From the NCBI RefSeq assembly GCF_016464305.1, contig NZ_JAEIOJ010000008.1, forward strand, positions 237,191 to 301,190: a DNA stretch of 64,000 nt, in the 5' to 3' direction. Both the position numbers and the translations under genes were made by a program. Each line of letters opens with the position of its first letter. The first letter of the stretch is position 1. The notes beneath the pieces were generated by a model, which was given only the letters and a program-made list of their open reading frames with translations, was not told the origin of the DNA and ran no database searches. This document shows, one piece after another, positions 1 through 8,007 of this stretch. The stretch is from Umezawaea beigongshangensis (lineage in GTDB: Bacteria > Actinomycetota > Actinomycetes > Mycobacteriales > Pseudonocardiaceae).

Positions 1-1
1 C

Positions 2-130
2 GGCCTGGCCCCGTACACGGAGTCCGGTGTCGTCGGGCGTCCCTCGCTGGCCTCAGCCGGCAAGGGGAAGGAGCTGCTCGCGGCGCTGGTCGAGTCGTTC
101 GGGGAGCACCTCGCGGTCCTGCGCGGGTAG
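2..130 (+). CDS. creatininase-family amidohydrolase, 3' end only
   Basis: An open frame enters from the left edge and ends at the TAG at 128-130, giving the last 42 codons of a protein. The visible tail APYTESGVVGRPSLAS followed by a Leu/Ala-rich helix is typical of the C-terminus of creatininase-family metal amidohydrolases. That family includes creatininase, the mycofactocin peptidase MftE and the archaeal FAPy deformylase ArfB. It converges on the flippase-like gene and overlaps its 3' end by about 78 bp. The catalytic part lies outside the window, so the substrate cannot be judged here. Next to a GTP cyclohydrolase II-like gene, a deformylase role is an attractive inference. Confidence 0.6.
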   Translation, partial: GLAPYTESGVVGRPSLASAGKGKELLAALVESFGEHLAVLRG

Positions 131-1030
131 CCGGCGGCGGAACAGCACCAGGACGCCGGGCAGTCCGGCGATCGTGGCGAGCACCCCGTAGACCACGCCG
201 GTGGTGAGACCCTGCGCGGCTCCCAGGCCGACCGCGCCGAACGCCACCGCCAGGAACGCCTCGCGCGGCCCCCAGCCGCCGACGTTGACCGGCAGCGCCA
301 TGACCAGCAGCGCCAGCACGACCAGCGGAACGAGCGTGCCGAGCGGCGCCGACGACCCGGCGGTCCTGGCCGCGACGAGGAACAGCGCGACGTGCCCGGC
401 GACGGTCGCCGCGGACAGCAGCACCACCGGGGGCAGCGTGTCGCGGGAGAGCAGGCCGCGACGGGCGTCCGCACCCGTCGTGAGCAGGGCGCGGCGCAGC
501 GCGGGAACGCGTCCCCGGCCGAGGACGGCGAGTCCGAGGACGGCGACGAGGAGCACGGCCGCGGCCGCGAGCAGGACGCCGCCGCCCGTGACCAGCGTCG
601 GCAGCAGCTCGGGGTGCGCGAGCAGCACGACGACCCCGACGGCGACGAGGACCACCTGGCCCGCGCCCCGCTCGAAGACGACGGCGCGGACGCCCCGGCC
701 GACGTCACCCGACCGCTGGCCGTGGTGCACCGCGCGGTGCACGTCGCCGAGGACCCCGGCGGGGAGCACCGCGTTGAGCAGCAGGCCGCGGTAGTAGTCC
801 GCCACGGCGGTGCGCAGCGGCAGCCGCAGGCCGAGCCCGCGCGCCACCACGCACCAGCGCCACGCGCTGAACACCGTGGTCAGCAGGCCGATGCCGAGGG
901 CGGCGAGCACCGACCGCGCGTCGATCGCGCGCAGCCCGTCGGTGAACGCGCCGGTGCCCAGCCGCCAGCCCAGCGCCACCAGGACACCGGCCGCCAGGAG
1001 CAGTCGCAGCCACGGCCAGAGCCGCCGCAT
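53..1030 (-). CDS. flippase-like integral membrane protein (lysylphosphatidylglycerol synthase TM-domain family)
   Basis: Predicted 325-aa polytopic membrane protein with about eight hydrophobic segments. It has the conserved family signature near the C-terminal third (VNVGGWGPREA) and an early RWCVVARGLGL-like segment. The family (UPF0104, LPG_synthase_TM) contains transmembrane domains of lipid aminoacyltransferases and putative flippases; this copy has no soluble catalytic domain. The ATG at 1030 overlaps the stop of the methyltransferase by one base (TGATG), so it is the last gene of a four-gene minus-strand run. Inference: it moves or anchors the lipid-linked product of the upstream glycosyltransferase. 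The 3' end overlaps the convergent creatininase gene. Confidence 0.8.
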   Translation of the reverse strand: MRRLWPWLRLLLAAGVLVALGWRLGTGAFTDGLRAIDARSVLAALGIGLLTTVFSAWRWCVVARGLGLRLPLRTAVADYYRGLLLNAVLPAGVLGDVHRAVHHGQRSGDVGRGVRAVVFERGAGQVVLVAVGVVVLLAHPELLPTLVTGGGVLLAAAAVLLVAVLGLAVLGRGRVPALRRALLTTGADARRGLLSRDTLPPVVLLSAATVAGHVALFLVAARTAGSSAPLGTLVPLVVLALLVMALPVNVGGWGPREAFLAVAFGAVGLGAAQGLTTGVVYGVLATIAGLPGVLVLFRRRLPAQDREVLPERLDQRREQLLPLAG

Positions 1031-1845
1031 CACGCCGCTCCGGGCAGGGCCAGCAGGTCGGTGTGGTGGACCACGGCCCCGAGGTCCCCGGCGAGCCGTC
1101 GCTCCAGGTAGGCGGGTGCCTCCGCGGCGAGGTGCGGCTCCTGCTCGCAGGCCGCGCCGACCCAGCCGCGCAGCCACTCCCCCGTCAGCGCGGCGTCACC
1201 GGGACCGAGCCGCCACGGGCTCGACCGCGTGATCACCGCGGCGCCGAGGGCCTGGAACGCCGCGGCGGTGACCTCGACGGCGTCCGGTCCGAGCAGGCGG
1301 CGGCCGTCGTCCGTGCGCCGCTGGTGGGCGTTGAAGGCCGCGGTGAACTCGGCGTCGAGCGCCTCGGCCGGGTCGAGCTCCACCCGTCCGGCGACCGAGA
1401 GCGTCAGCAGCGCCGGACAGCCCGCGCCGACGCACGCCTCGGCCAGTCCGGCCACCTCGTCCGCGGTGAGCAGGTCCAGCAGCGCGGACGCCGTGACCAG
1501 CGAGGTCCCCGCGAGGTCGTCGGCGCGCAGCGCGGTGAGATCGCCCTGCCGCGTCTCGACGGTGACCCCCTCCTCGCGCGTCATCGCCGCACCGGCCAGA
1601 GCGAGCAGGCGGGGGTCGCGGTCGTGCAGCACCCAGTGCTGCGGACCGTCGAGCCGTCCGGTGAGCCATCGTCCCATCGATCCCGTTCCACACCCGAGGT
1701 CACGGACGACGAGGGGGGTTCGGTTCATCCCGATCACCGCCGGGGCCCGGCCCAGGGTCTCGCGCAGCGGGTCGAGCAGGTCCGCCGCCCGCGCCTCGGC
1801 GTCGGCCCTCTCGCGCAGTGCCAGCCATTCCGGAGCGAAGGTCAT
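1030..1845 (-). CDS. class I SAM-dependent methyltransferase
   Basis: A 271-aa Rossmann-fold methyltransferase. Motif I is RDLGCGTGSMGRW near residues 48-60, followed by an acidic loop (LHDRD) for the SAM ribose. The length suits small-molecule methyltransferases. It starts at an ATG that overlaps the glycosyltransferase stop (ATGA) and ends on the start of the flippase-like gene, so the genes are translationally coupled. The acceptor cannot be read from the sequence. Context (PTPS-like protein, GT4, GTP cyclohydrolase II-like enzyme) suggests it methylates a glycosylated, GTP-derived compound. That is inference only. Confidence 0.8.
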   Translation of the reverse strand: MTFAPEWLALRERADAEARAADLLDPLRETLGRAPAVIGMNRTPLVVRDLGCGTGSMGRWLTGRLDGPQHWVLHDRDPRLLALAGAAMTREEGVTVETRQGDLTALRADDLAGTSLVTASALLDLLTADEVAGLAEACVGAGCPALLTLSVAGRVELDPAEALDAEFTAAFNAHQRRTDDGRRLLGPDAVEVTAAAFQALGAAVITRSSPWRLGPGDAALTGEWLRGWVGAACEQEPHLAAEAPAYLERRLAGDLGAVVHHTDLLALPGAA

Positions 1846-2921
1846 CGGCGCAGCCTAGCCAGGAGGGTCGCCGCGGCGTGCGTGGATTCGTCCCAGGTGG
1901 ACAGGGAGTCGCGGCGTCGCCGCGCCGAGCTCCGCAGGTCGCGCCGCAGGGAACCGTCGGTGAGCCAGCGCCGCAGCGCCTCGGCGAGCGCTCCGGCGTC
2001 CCCCGCGGGCACGAGCAGTCCGGGGACGGTGCCGTCGTCGTCCCGCCCGAGGGTGTCCGGGACGCCGCTGACCGCCGTGGCCAGCACCGGGACTCCCCGC
2101 GCGAGCGCCTCGGTCACGACCATGCCGAAGGTCTCGGCGCGCGAGGGCAGCACCAGCAGGTCGGCGGCGGCGTACGCGGCGGCCAGCGGTGCGCCGGTGA
2201 GCGGGCCGGACCAGCGCACCCGGTTGCCGAGGCCGTGCCGCTCGACCAGACCGCGCACCCGAGCCACGTGGGCCGGATCGCGGCTGTGCGGACCGGCGAA
2301 CTCGCAGCTCCACGGCAGGTCGGCGACGGCCGCCAGGGCGTCGACCAGCAGGTCGTGGCCCTTGCGCGGTGTCACCGAGGCGACGCAGAGCAGTCGCGCC
2401 GGGGCGTTCGTCCCCGGCGCGAGCGGGGCCGGGTCGGTGCCCGGCGGAACCGTGTGCACCCGGCTCGGGGCCAGTCCGTGGTGCTCGACCAGCCGCCGCG
2501 CCGCCCACGGGCTCGTCGCCACGACCGCGCTCGCGGCGCGCAGCGTCTCCCGCTCGGCGGCGTCCAGCTCCGCGGCGAGCGCGGGTGCCAGTCCGGTCTC
2601 GTCCGCCAGCGGCAGGTGCACCAGCACCACCAGCCGCAACCGCTCGGCGTGCGGCGCCACGACGTCGGGAACACCGCAGGCCACGAGGCCGTCGAGCAGC
2701 ACGACCGCGCCGTCCCGGCACTCCGCGAGCACCCGGCCCAGCTCGGCGCGAGCGGCGGTGCCGGGGCGCGGCCACGCCCCGGCGAGCGCCGTCTCGCGGA
2801 CCGGGACACCCAGCGCCACCAGGCCGTCGCAGATCCGGCGGTCGTAGACGTTGCCGCCGCTGGGCACCGTCGGATCGTCGACGTCACCCGGCAGGACGAC
2901 GTGCACCGGGTCCACGGTCAC
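1842..2921 (-). CDS. GT4-family glycosyltransferase
   Basis: A 359-aa retaining glycosyltransferase of the GT-B fold. The N-terminal half opens with an acceptor-side GGNVYDR motif. The C-terminal nucleotide-sugar half carries the EX7E-type element [21 protein letters not shown] chose the GTG at 2921 because it forms a GTGA overlap with the PTPS-like stop; the frame is open eight codons further upstream, but only inside that gene. The stop overlaps the methyltransferase start. Sugar donor and acceptor are unknown. Being sandwiched between a pterin-type enzyme and a methyltransferase is unusual for GT4 enzymes and suggests a heterocycle or lipid acceptor. Confidence 0.85.
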   Translation of the reverse strand: MTVDPVHVVLPGDVDDPTVPSGGNVYDRRICDGLVALGVPVRETALAGAWPRPGTAARAELGRVLAECRDGAVVLLDGLVACGVPDVVAPHAERLRLVVLVHLPLADETGLAPALAAELDAAERETLRAASAVVATSPWAARRLVEHHGLAPSRVHTVPPGTDPAPLAPGTNAPARLLCVASVTPRKGHDLLVDALAAVADLPWSCEFAGPHSRDPAHVARVRGLVERHGLGNRVRWSGPLTGAPLAAAYAAADLLVLPSRAETFGMVVTEALARGVPVLATAVSGVPDTLGRDDDGTVPGLLVPAGDAGALAEALRRWLTDGSLRRDLRSSARRRRDSLSTWDESTHAAATLLARLRR

Positions 2922-3328
2922 AGGGCGCGTTCGTAGCTCGCCCACGCGACGTGCGACTCGTGCAGCGTGACCGCGATCCCGGACAGCCCGCGCGCGCCCT
3001 CGCCCAGCGCGCCCTCGTGCACGCGGTCGGCGAGCCGGTCGGCGATGAACTTCGCCAGGAACTCCGTCGAGGTGTTGACACCCGCGAAGGCGGGCTCCTC
3101 GTCCAGGTTGCGGTAGTTGAAGGCCGACAGCACGTCGCGCAGCTGCTCGGTGGCGAGTCCGATGTCGACCACGATGTTGTCGGAGTCCAGTTCGGTCCGG
3201 TTGAACCGTGCGTCCACCACGAACGTTGCCCCGTGCAGGCGTTGCGCAGGACCGAACACGTCACCGCGGAAGCTGTGGGCGACCATCACGTGATCACGAA
3301 CAGTGATGCTGAACAGGGTGACCTCCAC
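2918..3328 (-). CDS. 6-pyruvoyltetrahydropterin synthase/QueD-like protein with altered active site
   Basis: A 136-aa T-fold protein. It aligns over its length with 6-pyruvoyltetrahydropterin/6-carboxytetrahydropterin synthases: zinc His18, His32 of the HGH element, the NTSTE element near 85-89 and Glu124. Against the rat enzyme the third zinc ligand is Ala34. The catalytic Cys has no counterpart (GPAQ segment), and the Asp-His pair is Asn71-Tyr72. The fold is kept but canonical chemistry is unlikely. The start is uncertain. GTG at 3328 lacks a ribosome-binding site, whereas GGAGG sits five bases before a CTG at 3316, which would give a protein beginning (M)FSITVRDH. It is first in the run and divergent from the RibA-like gene. 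Confidence 0.85.
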   Translation of the reverse strand: MEVTLFSITVRDHVMVAHSFRGDVFGPAQRLHGATFVVDARFNRTELDSDNIVVDIGLATEQLRDVLSAFNYRNLDEEPAFAGVNTSTEFLAKFIADRLADRVHEGALGEGARGLSGIAVTLHESHVAWASYERAL

Positions 3329-3407
3329 GGTGTGAGCGAGTTACGGTACGTCGTCGGACCGAAGCGTAGTGAACGATCAGAACGCGCGTGGGTGATGAGG
3401 GGACCGG

Positions 3408-4055
3408 ATGCACGAGCAAACCATCAGTCACGAGCACATCGCCGAATCCGATCTGGTGACGCGTCGCGGCACGTTCCGCGCCGTCGCGTTCCGAGCGGAC
3501 GGACACGAGCACATGGCGCTCGTCCACGGCAGGACGAGGATGCGCGAGAACGTGCTCGTCCGCGTGCACTCGGAGTGCATGACCGGTGACATCTTCGGCG
3601 CGATGCGCTGCGAGTGCGGTGAACAGCTCGACGCGGCGCTGGACCGGATCGTCGACGAGGGCAGCGGTGTGCTGGTGTACCTGCGGGGACACGAGGGCCG
3701 GGGCATCGGTCTGGTCGCCAAGGTGCGCACGCACGTCCTGCAGGACGAGCAGGGTCTGGACACAGTGGATTCGGCGACGACGCTGGGTCTGCCCGTGGAC
3801 ACGAGGGACTACTGGCCGGCGGCAGCGGTGCTCAAGCACCTGCAGATCCGGTCGGTCAGGCTGATGTCGAACAACCCGGACAAGGTCCGGGCGTTGGAGG
3901 AGCACGGCGTCGTGGTGGCGGCGCGCGTGCCGATCCTGGTTCCGGCGAACGACCACAACGTGGGATACCTGACGGCGAAGCGCAACCGGATGGGCCACGA
4001 CCTGCCGCAGGTGGACGTCTTCACCCCCGACCTGCCGAGGACGGCGGAGCGCTGA
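3408..4055 (+). CDS. ribA: GTP cyclohydrolase II-like protein (RibA family) with Tyr-to-His active-site change
   Basis: A 215-aa GTP cyclohydrolase II homologue. The zinc site is Cys57, Cys68 and Cys70 (SECMTGDIFGAMRCECG). The phosphate/guanine loop is YLRGHEGRGIGL, and the catalytic Asp-x-Arg is near residues 131-133. E. coli RibA has Tyr105 in KIRAYALQD; this protein has His109 in KVRTHVLQD. In Streptomyces paralogues a change at this position gives an enzyme that opens GTP but keeps the formyl group (FAPy product), so the same is inferred here. It stands alone, with no other rib genes nearby, divergent from the PTPS-like operon. A strong terminator follows. Confidence 0.92.
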   Translation: MHEQTISHEHIAESDLVTRRGTFRAVAFRADGHEHMALVHGRTRMRENVLVRVHSECMTGDIFGAMRCECGEQLDAALDRIVDEGSGVLVYLRGHEGRGIGLVAKVRTHVLQDEQGLDTVDSATTLGLPVDTRDYWPAAAVLKHLQIRSVRLMSNNPDKVRALEEHGVVVAARVPILVPANDHNVGYLTAKRNRMGHDLPQVDVFTPDLPRTAER

Positions 4056-4056
4056 C

Positions 4057-4094
4057 GAGGGCCGGGCACCTCGCGACGCGGGTGCCCGGCCCTC
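4057..4094. terminator. bidirectional intrinsic terminator hairpin
   Basis: A perfect 14-bp GC-rich stem (arms 4057-4070 and 4081-4094) with a 10-base loop lies between the convergent ribA-like gene and the DoxX gene. There is no U-tract, as is common in actinomycetes. Confidence 0.75.
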
Positions 4095-4102
4095 CGTTCC
4101 GA

Positions 4103-4453
4103 TCAGACGGTCCGCACCCCGAGGACCAGCGCGGCGACGGCGAGGAGCAGCAGCACCGCGGGCACGGGCAGTCCCTTGACGTCCTTGACGCGCAGGTGCG
4201 CGATGACCGCGCCCACGAAGTAGAGCACCACGCCGACCGCGGCGGCGATGCCGAGCGGCCGGTAGGCGATGCCGACCAGCAGCCCCACCGCACCGGCGAT
4301 CTCCAGCGCGGCGAGCCGCGGGAACCAGGTCAGCGGCACGCCGGCCCCGGTCAGGCTGGCGACGATCTTCTCGTCCCGGACGAGCTTCCCGCGGCCGGAG
4401 ACGAGCAGCACGAACGCCAGCAGAACGGCGACGACCACGTAGGCGGTGAACAT
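4103..4453 (-). CDS. DoxX-family membrane protein
   Basis: A 116-aa protein with four hydrophobic helices and the family pattern near the first two (FVLLVSGRGKLV, then GVPLTWFPRLAALEIAGAVG). DoxX proteins are small inner-membrane proteins; some take part in thiol and redox-stress responses. The ATG at 4453 is preceded by CAGGAGAACC, a good ribosome-binding site, so I rejected the 14 extra upstream codons. An AT-richer stretch around 4548-4585 probably holds its promoter. It appears monocistronic. No specific substrate is indicated. Confidence 0.8.
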   Translation of the reverse strand: MFTAYVVVAVLLAFVLLVSGRGKLVRDEKIVASLTGAGVPLTWFPRLAALEIAGAVGLLVGIAYRPLGIAAAVGVVLYFVGAVIAHLRVKDVKGLPVPAVLLLLAVAALVLGVRTV

Positions 4454-4714
4454 GGTTCTCCTGAGTGAGAGTGCGTGACGTGGACGGTGCGGCATCCGGT
4501 GTGGACGGCCGCGCTCCCGCTCGGCCGGTGAGCCGAACCGTCGCCAGCATTCTTACTCTCAGATGATCTGCAAAGCAACTCATTCCACGTGACGGTCCTC
4601 GCCCGAGCCGTCGAGCGCCGGTCGACGGCGGGGAGCGCGGTGGACGTCGCGGACGAGGAGCGGACCGCACCCCGTCCGGTCACGGCACTCTGTCCCCGTC
4701 CGGATCAGCACCGA

Positions 4715-7036
4715 TCACGTGGTGCCCGCGGCCACCTGCGCCAGGTGCTCGCCGCGGATGTCCGCTCCGACCGCTCCCCCCGCGTTCACCAGCACCAGAA
4801 CACCCGGCAGCACGGACAGCAGCGACCGCAGCGACACCTGACCGGGCTGGACGTCGGGCGGGAGGTGGCGGAACGAGCTGTAGACCGGGAGGACGCGGTT
4901 GCCCTGCGCGTCCAGCAGGATCTCCGGGTCGCCCTCGGACGTGGTCCAGAAGACCGCTTCCAGCGCCGGTGCCAGCAGGGCCTCGTAGGGCAGCCATCCG
5001 GCCGTGACCAGGTTGAGGACCTCCTCGAACTGGGTCTCCGGCTCGGGCAGGCCCAGGCGGCGCGGGCCGGGACGGTACTGGTCGTTGCGCCACGTCTCGC
5101 CGGTCAGTTCGCCGTCCGGACCCACCGCGTACGCGCCGAACAGGGTCGGCGTGGGCGCGCCGTCGACGTAGCGCGGATCGATCTCCGGATCGGCGCACCA
5201 CAGCCAGCCACCGGGGAACTTCTTCGCCTCGGCGCGCATCGCCTCCGTCACCGGCGGCAGACCGGGGTGGGGCGGTGCGGCGGGGGTGTACTGCGGGTCG
5301 AACATCCTGTGCACTTCGGCGGCCGCGCGCTCGACCAGGTCCCGGTCGCGCGGCAGACCCGGCAGGCCGGGAACTCCGTGCCTGGCGCCGATCAGGGCGC
5401 CCACCAGGGCCGCGGTGAGCGGATCGGACGACGCGGCGGCCAGTGCCGCGGCCGGGTCGTGGCCCAGCTTCGCCGCGATCAGCAGCACCCGCTCCCACGG
5501 GTCGTCCAGACCGCTCAGCTGCTCCCGCAGCGGGACCTCGCGCTGTTCCCGCAGCGCGACGACGTGCGGGTACACGCCCAGCTCCGCCAGCGCCACGTGC
5601 GTCGCCCTGGAGAACGCCCCGCGGTCGAAGACCCGGTCGAACACCGGGCTGATGCGGTCGTCCCAGCCCTCTCGGGCCATCCACGGGTCGCCCGACACGG
5701 CCGCCGCGACGAAGGCGATCACCTCCGGCACGGGCTCGGCCGCGGGCACGAGCGCGTCGAGCCAGCCCGCGGGGCGAACTATCCAGCTGAGGCTCATCGG
5801 CACCTCGTCGAACCGGTCGGCGGCTGCCCGCACGAGGTCGTCGCTCAACCTCACCAGGCCGGCGGTGAGCGTGCCGTCGCCGCCCGCGGCGGACTCGCCG
5901 AGCGCGAAGCCGACGTACGCGCCCACGACCCACGTCCAGCTGTGCGGCTGGGTGCCGAGGTAGTCCCACTCGCCGGCCCGGCCGAGCGTGGGCACCTGTC
6001 GCATGGGCTTGCCCTGGTCGTCCCAGGCCAGCTGGGCGGAGGGCGGCGGCGGCTCCGGCCTGTGCAACGCCTGCCACGTGATCGCCTCGGTGAGCGCTTC
6101 GCGATCGCGGCCCTCGATCGCGAAGCCGCTGGCCAGGGCCTCGTCGTGCCGCTCGAAGATGCGCACCCGGACCACCTTCGACGTGTGGGGCGGATTCTGG
6201 GCACCCAGGGCCGTGGCGGCGGCGATCACCGCGTCGGTCCACGCGGGATCGAACTCGGGAACTTCGCGGACCACCGCGGCCGGCTGCGGGAACGGCTCGG
6301 GCCACCGGTGCAGGAAGTCGGCGATCTCCTTGTTCAACCCGATCTCCATCGGGTGGCCGGGGTTGATCCGGACCTGGTCCGCCTGCATCGTGGTGAGCAG
6401 CTCGCGGACACCGGTCTCGCGCCACCTCCAGGTGCGGGGCGGGAACCGCAGCCGGGAGCTGTACGCCTCCACCCAGCTCCGTCCCTCCTCCTCGCGCGTC
6501 CCCAGGACGTACACGGTGATGTCGAGGAGCCCGGCGAAGAGCGCGGGGTCGTCCCCCAGCCAGCCGCAGTGGTGGTAGGCGAGCATCTTGTCCGCGGGGG
6601 TCTGCGGGGCGGGCCACCCGAGCCACACCGGGCCCGGCAGGTACTCGGAGTTGCGGCGGAACTCGTCGGAGCCCTCGGCGCGCAGCCAGCCCAGCACGGC
6701 GGCGGGCGGAACTCCGAGGTGCGCGAACGTCTCCCGGTCCCACTCCGGGTCCACGACCGCGAGGTCCGGCCCCGGCGCGGGCCAGAACTCCGGCACGCCC
6801 CGCGACCACGGTGACAGCGGGCCGGGGTGGACGAACCGCCGGGGCTGCCCGCCGTCGTCGGGCACCTCGACGGCGGGCAGGGGGACGAGGACGTCGTCCA
6901 CGGCGTCGTACGGCACGTACCACTGGCCACGCACCAGGACCACGTCGTCGACGAGGATCCGGAGCCGCTCGGCGTCGGCTCCGTGGGTGCGCCGGATCCA
7001 GTCGTGGGCGGCGGAGATCGCGTTCTCGCGGTTCAT
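4715..7036 (-). CDS. large YrhB/Imm35-like protein with C-terminal SseB-like domain; candidate toxin immunity or accessory factor
   Basis: A 773-aa soluble protein. The N-terminal ~60 residues (AISAAHDWIRRTHG, then VVLVRGQWYVPYDAV) resemble the YrhB/Imm35 fold found in immunity proteins. The last ~120 residues (VFWTTSEGDPEILLDAQGNR, then LPGVLVLVNAGGAVGADI) resemble SseB-type domains of actinobacterial type VII secretion-associated proteins. The middle 500 residues are unrecognised and Trp-rich. The ATG overlaps the nucleoside hydrolase stop (ATGA), making it the last gene of the toxin operon. This position is typical of immunity genes, so protection against the 1593-aa toxin is inferred. The family calls are tentative. 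Confidence 0.6.
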   Translation of the reverse strand: MNRENAISAAHDWIRRTHGADAERLRILVDDVVLVRGQWYVPYDAVDDVLVPLPAVEVPDDGGQPRRFVHPGPLSPWSRGVPEFWPAPGPDLAVVDPEWDRETFAHLGVPPAAVLGWLRAEGSDEFRRNSEYLPGPVWLGWPAPQTPADKMLAYHHCGWLGDDPALFAGLLDITVYVLGTREEEGRSWVEAYSSRLRFPPRTWRWRETGVRELLTTMQADQVRINPGHPMEIGLNKEIADFLHRWPEPFPQPAAVVREVPEFDPAWTDAVIAAATALGAQNPPHTSKVVRVRIFERHDEALASGFAIEGRDREALTEAITWQALHRPEPPPPSAQLAWDDQGKPMRQVPTLGRAGEWDYLGTQPHSWTWVVGAYVGFALGESAAGGDGTLTAGLVRLSDDLVRAAADRFDEVPMSLSWIVRPAGWLDALVPAAEPVPEVIAFVAAAVSGDPWMAREGWDDRISPVFDRVFDRGAFSRATHVALAELGVYPHVVALREQREVPLREQLSGLDDPWERVLLIAAKLGHDPAAALAAASSDPLTAALVGALIGARHGVPGLPGLPRDRDLVERAAAEVHRMFDPQYTPAAPPHPGLPPVTEAMRAEAKKFPGGWLWCADPEIDPRYVDGAPTPTLFGAYAVGPDGELTGETWRNDQYRPGPRRLGLPEPETQFEEVLNLVTAGWLPYEALLAPALEAVFWTTSEGDPEILLDAQGNRVLPVYSSFRHLPPDVQPGQVSLRSLLSVLPGVLVLVNAGGAVGADIRGEHLAQVAAGTT

Positions 7037-8007
7037 CGGACCGTTCCTCGTGTCAGTGCGGCGTCGAACCCGCGGCCGAGCCAGCCCAGGAAGGCCGGGT
7101 AGTCGGCCTTGACGCTGAGCCGGACCAGGTGGCCGTCGGGCGCGGTGGTCATCCTGCCGATCTCGTCGAGCACGACCCGTTCCCGCAGCAGCCCCACGTG
7201 CGGCAGCTGGAGCGCGGCGGCCAGGGTCAGGGCGTCGTGCTGGATCGTGCCGGGGTGGAAGCGCTGGAACCACCGGTCCAGGTGTGCGGCGACCAGCCGG
7301 GCCCACTCGGGCGCGGCCGGGTCGGCGAGACGGCGGTGCAGGCCGGAGCCCTCGGTGATCTCGATCTGCGGGGTGAACGTGGTGTCCGACAGGACCAGCT
7401 TGGGCAGCACGGCGGCGCGCAGCAGGACGGCGGCGGCGGCGGGGTCGACGCGGAAGTTGTGCTCGGCGCGTTCGGGGTCGCGGTAGTTCAGCGCCCCGCC
7501 CATCTGCGTGACGACGAGCCGTCCGGCGAGGTCGGGTCGCGTGGTGAGCACCTCGGCGAGGTTCGTCACCGGTCCCAGACCGGCCCAGCGCACCCGCCCG
7601 GAGGCCGCCGCGCACACCGCGGCCACGGCGTCCACGACACCGGTCGGCTGCGCGGGAACGGAATCCGGCACGAGCCCGTCGACGCAGTCCAGCCGCGTGT
7701 TGCCCAGGTCGGCTCCGGCCACCACCGGCACGTCGGCGCGGCCCAGCAGGTCGAGCAGGTGCCGCACGAACCTCGCCCGCCGCCCGCCCAGCTCGTCCAC
7801 GGTGGTCACCAGCGCCAGGGTCGGCTCCGCGGCGGCCAGGACCAGCGCGACCGCGTCGTCCGGATCACCGCCCGCGTCGGTGTCCACGATCAGCGGCGCA
7901 CCGGCCTGCGACGGCGGGAACGGATCTCCGGACACGGTCTGCGGCAGCCCGGCCCGGCCGGCCAGGTCGATCAGGGCCCGGCGCTCCTCGTTCAGCTCCT
8001 CGCTCAC
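7033..8007 (-). CDS. inosine/uridine-preferring nucleoside hydrolase family protein
   Basis: A 324-aa protein. The calcium-binding motif is DTDAGGDPDDAVAL at residues 42-55, a known variant of DTDPGxDD. Other nucleoside-hydrolase features are WAGLGPVTNLA, VTQMGGAL and a distal HDALTLAAAL. These enzymes hydrolyse N-glycosidic bonds of nucleosides with the help of Ca2+. It starts at a GTG overlapping the toxin stop (GTGA) and ends overlapping the Imm35-like gene, so all three are co-translated. An association with an ADP-ribosyltransferase toxin is unusual. It could be a further effector, or an enzyme acting on NAD- or ribose-derived products; neither is shown. Confidence 0.8.
   Translation of the reverse strand: MSEELNEERRALIDLAGRAGLPQTVSGDPFPPSQAGAPLIVDTDAGGDPDDAVALVLAAAEPTLALVTTVDELGGRRARFVRHLLDLLGRADVPVVAGADLGNTRLDCVDGLVPDSVPAQPTGVVDAVAAVCAAASGRVRWAGLGPVTNLAEVLTTRPDLAGRLVVTQMGGALNYRDPERAEHNFRVDPAAAAVLLRAAVLPKLVLSDTTFTPQIEITEGSGLHRRLADPAAPEWARLVAAHLDRWFQRFHPGTIQHDALTLAAALQLPHVGLLRERVVLDEIGRMTTAPDGHLVRLSVKADYPAFLGWLGRGFDAALTRGTVR

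Noticed and set aside
4589-6814. 741-codon plus-strand open frame
   Set aside because: Antisense to the YrhB/Imm35-like gene; Arg/His/Gly-rich shadow without start signals.
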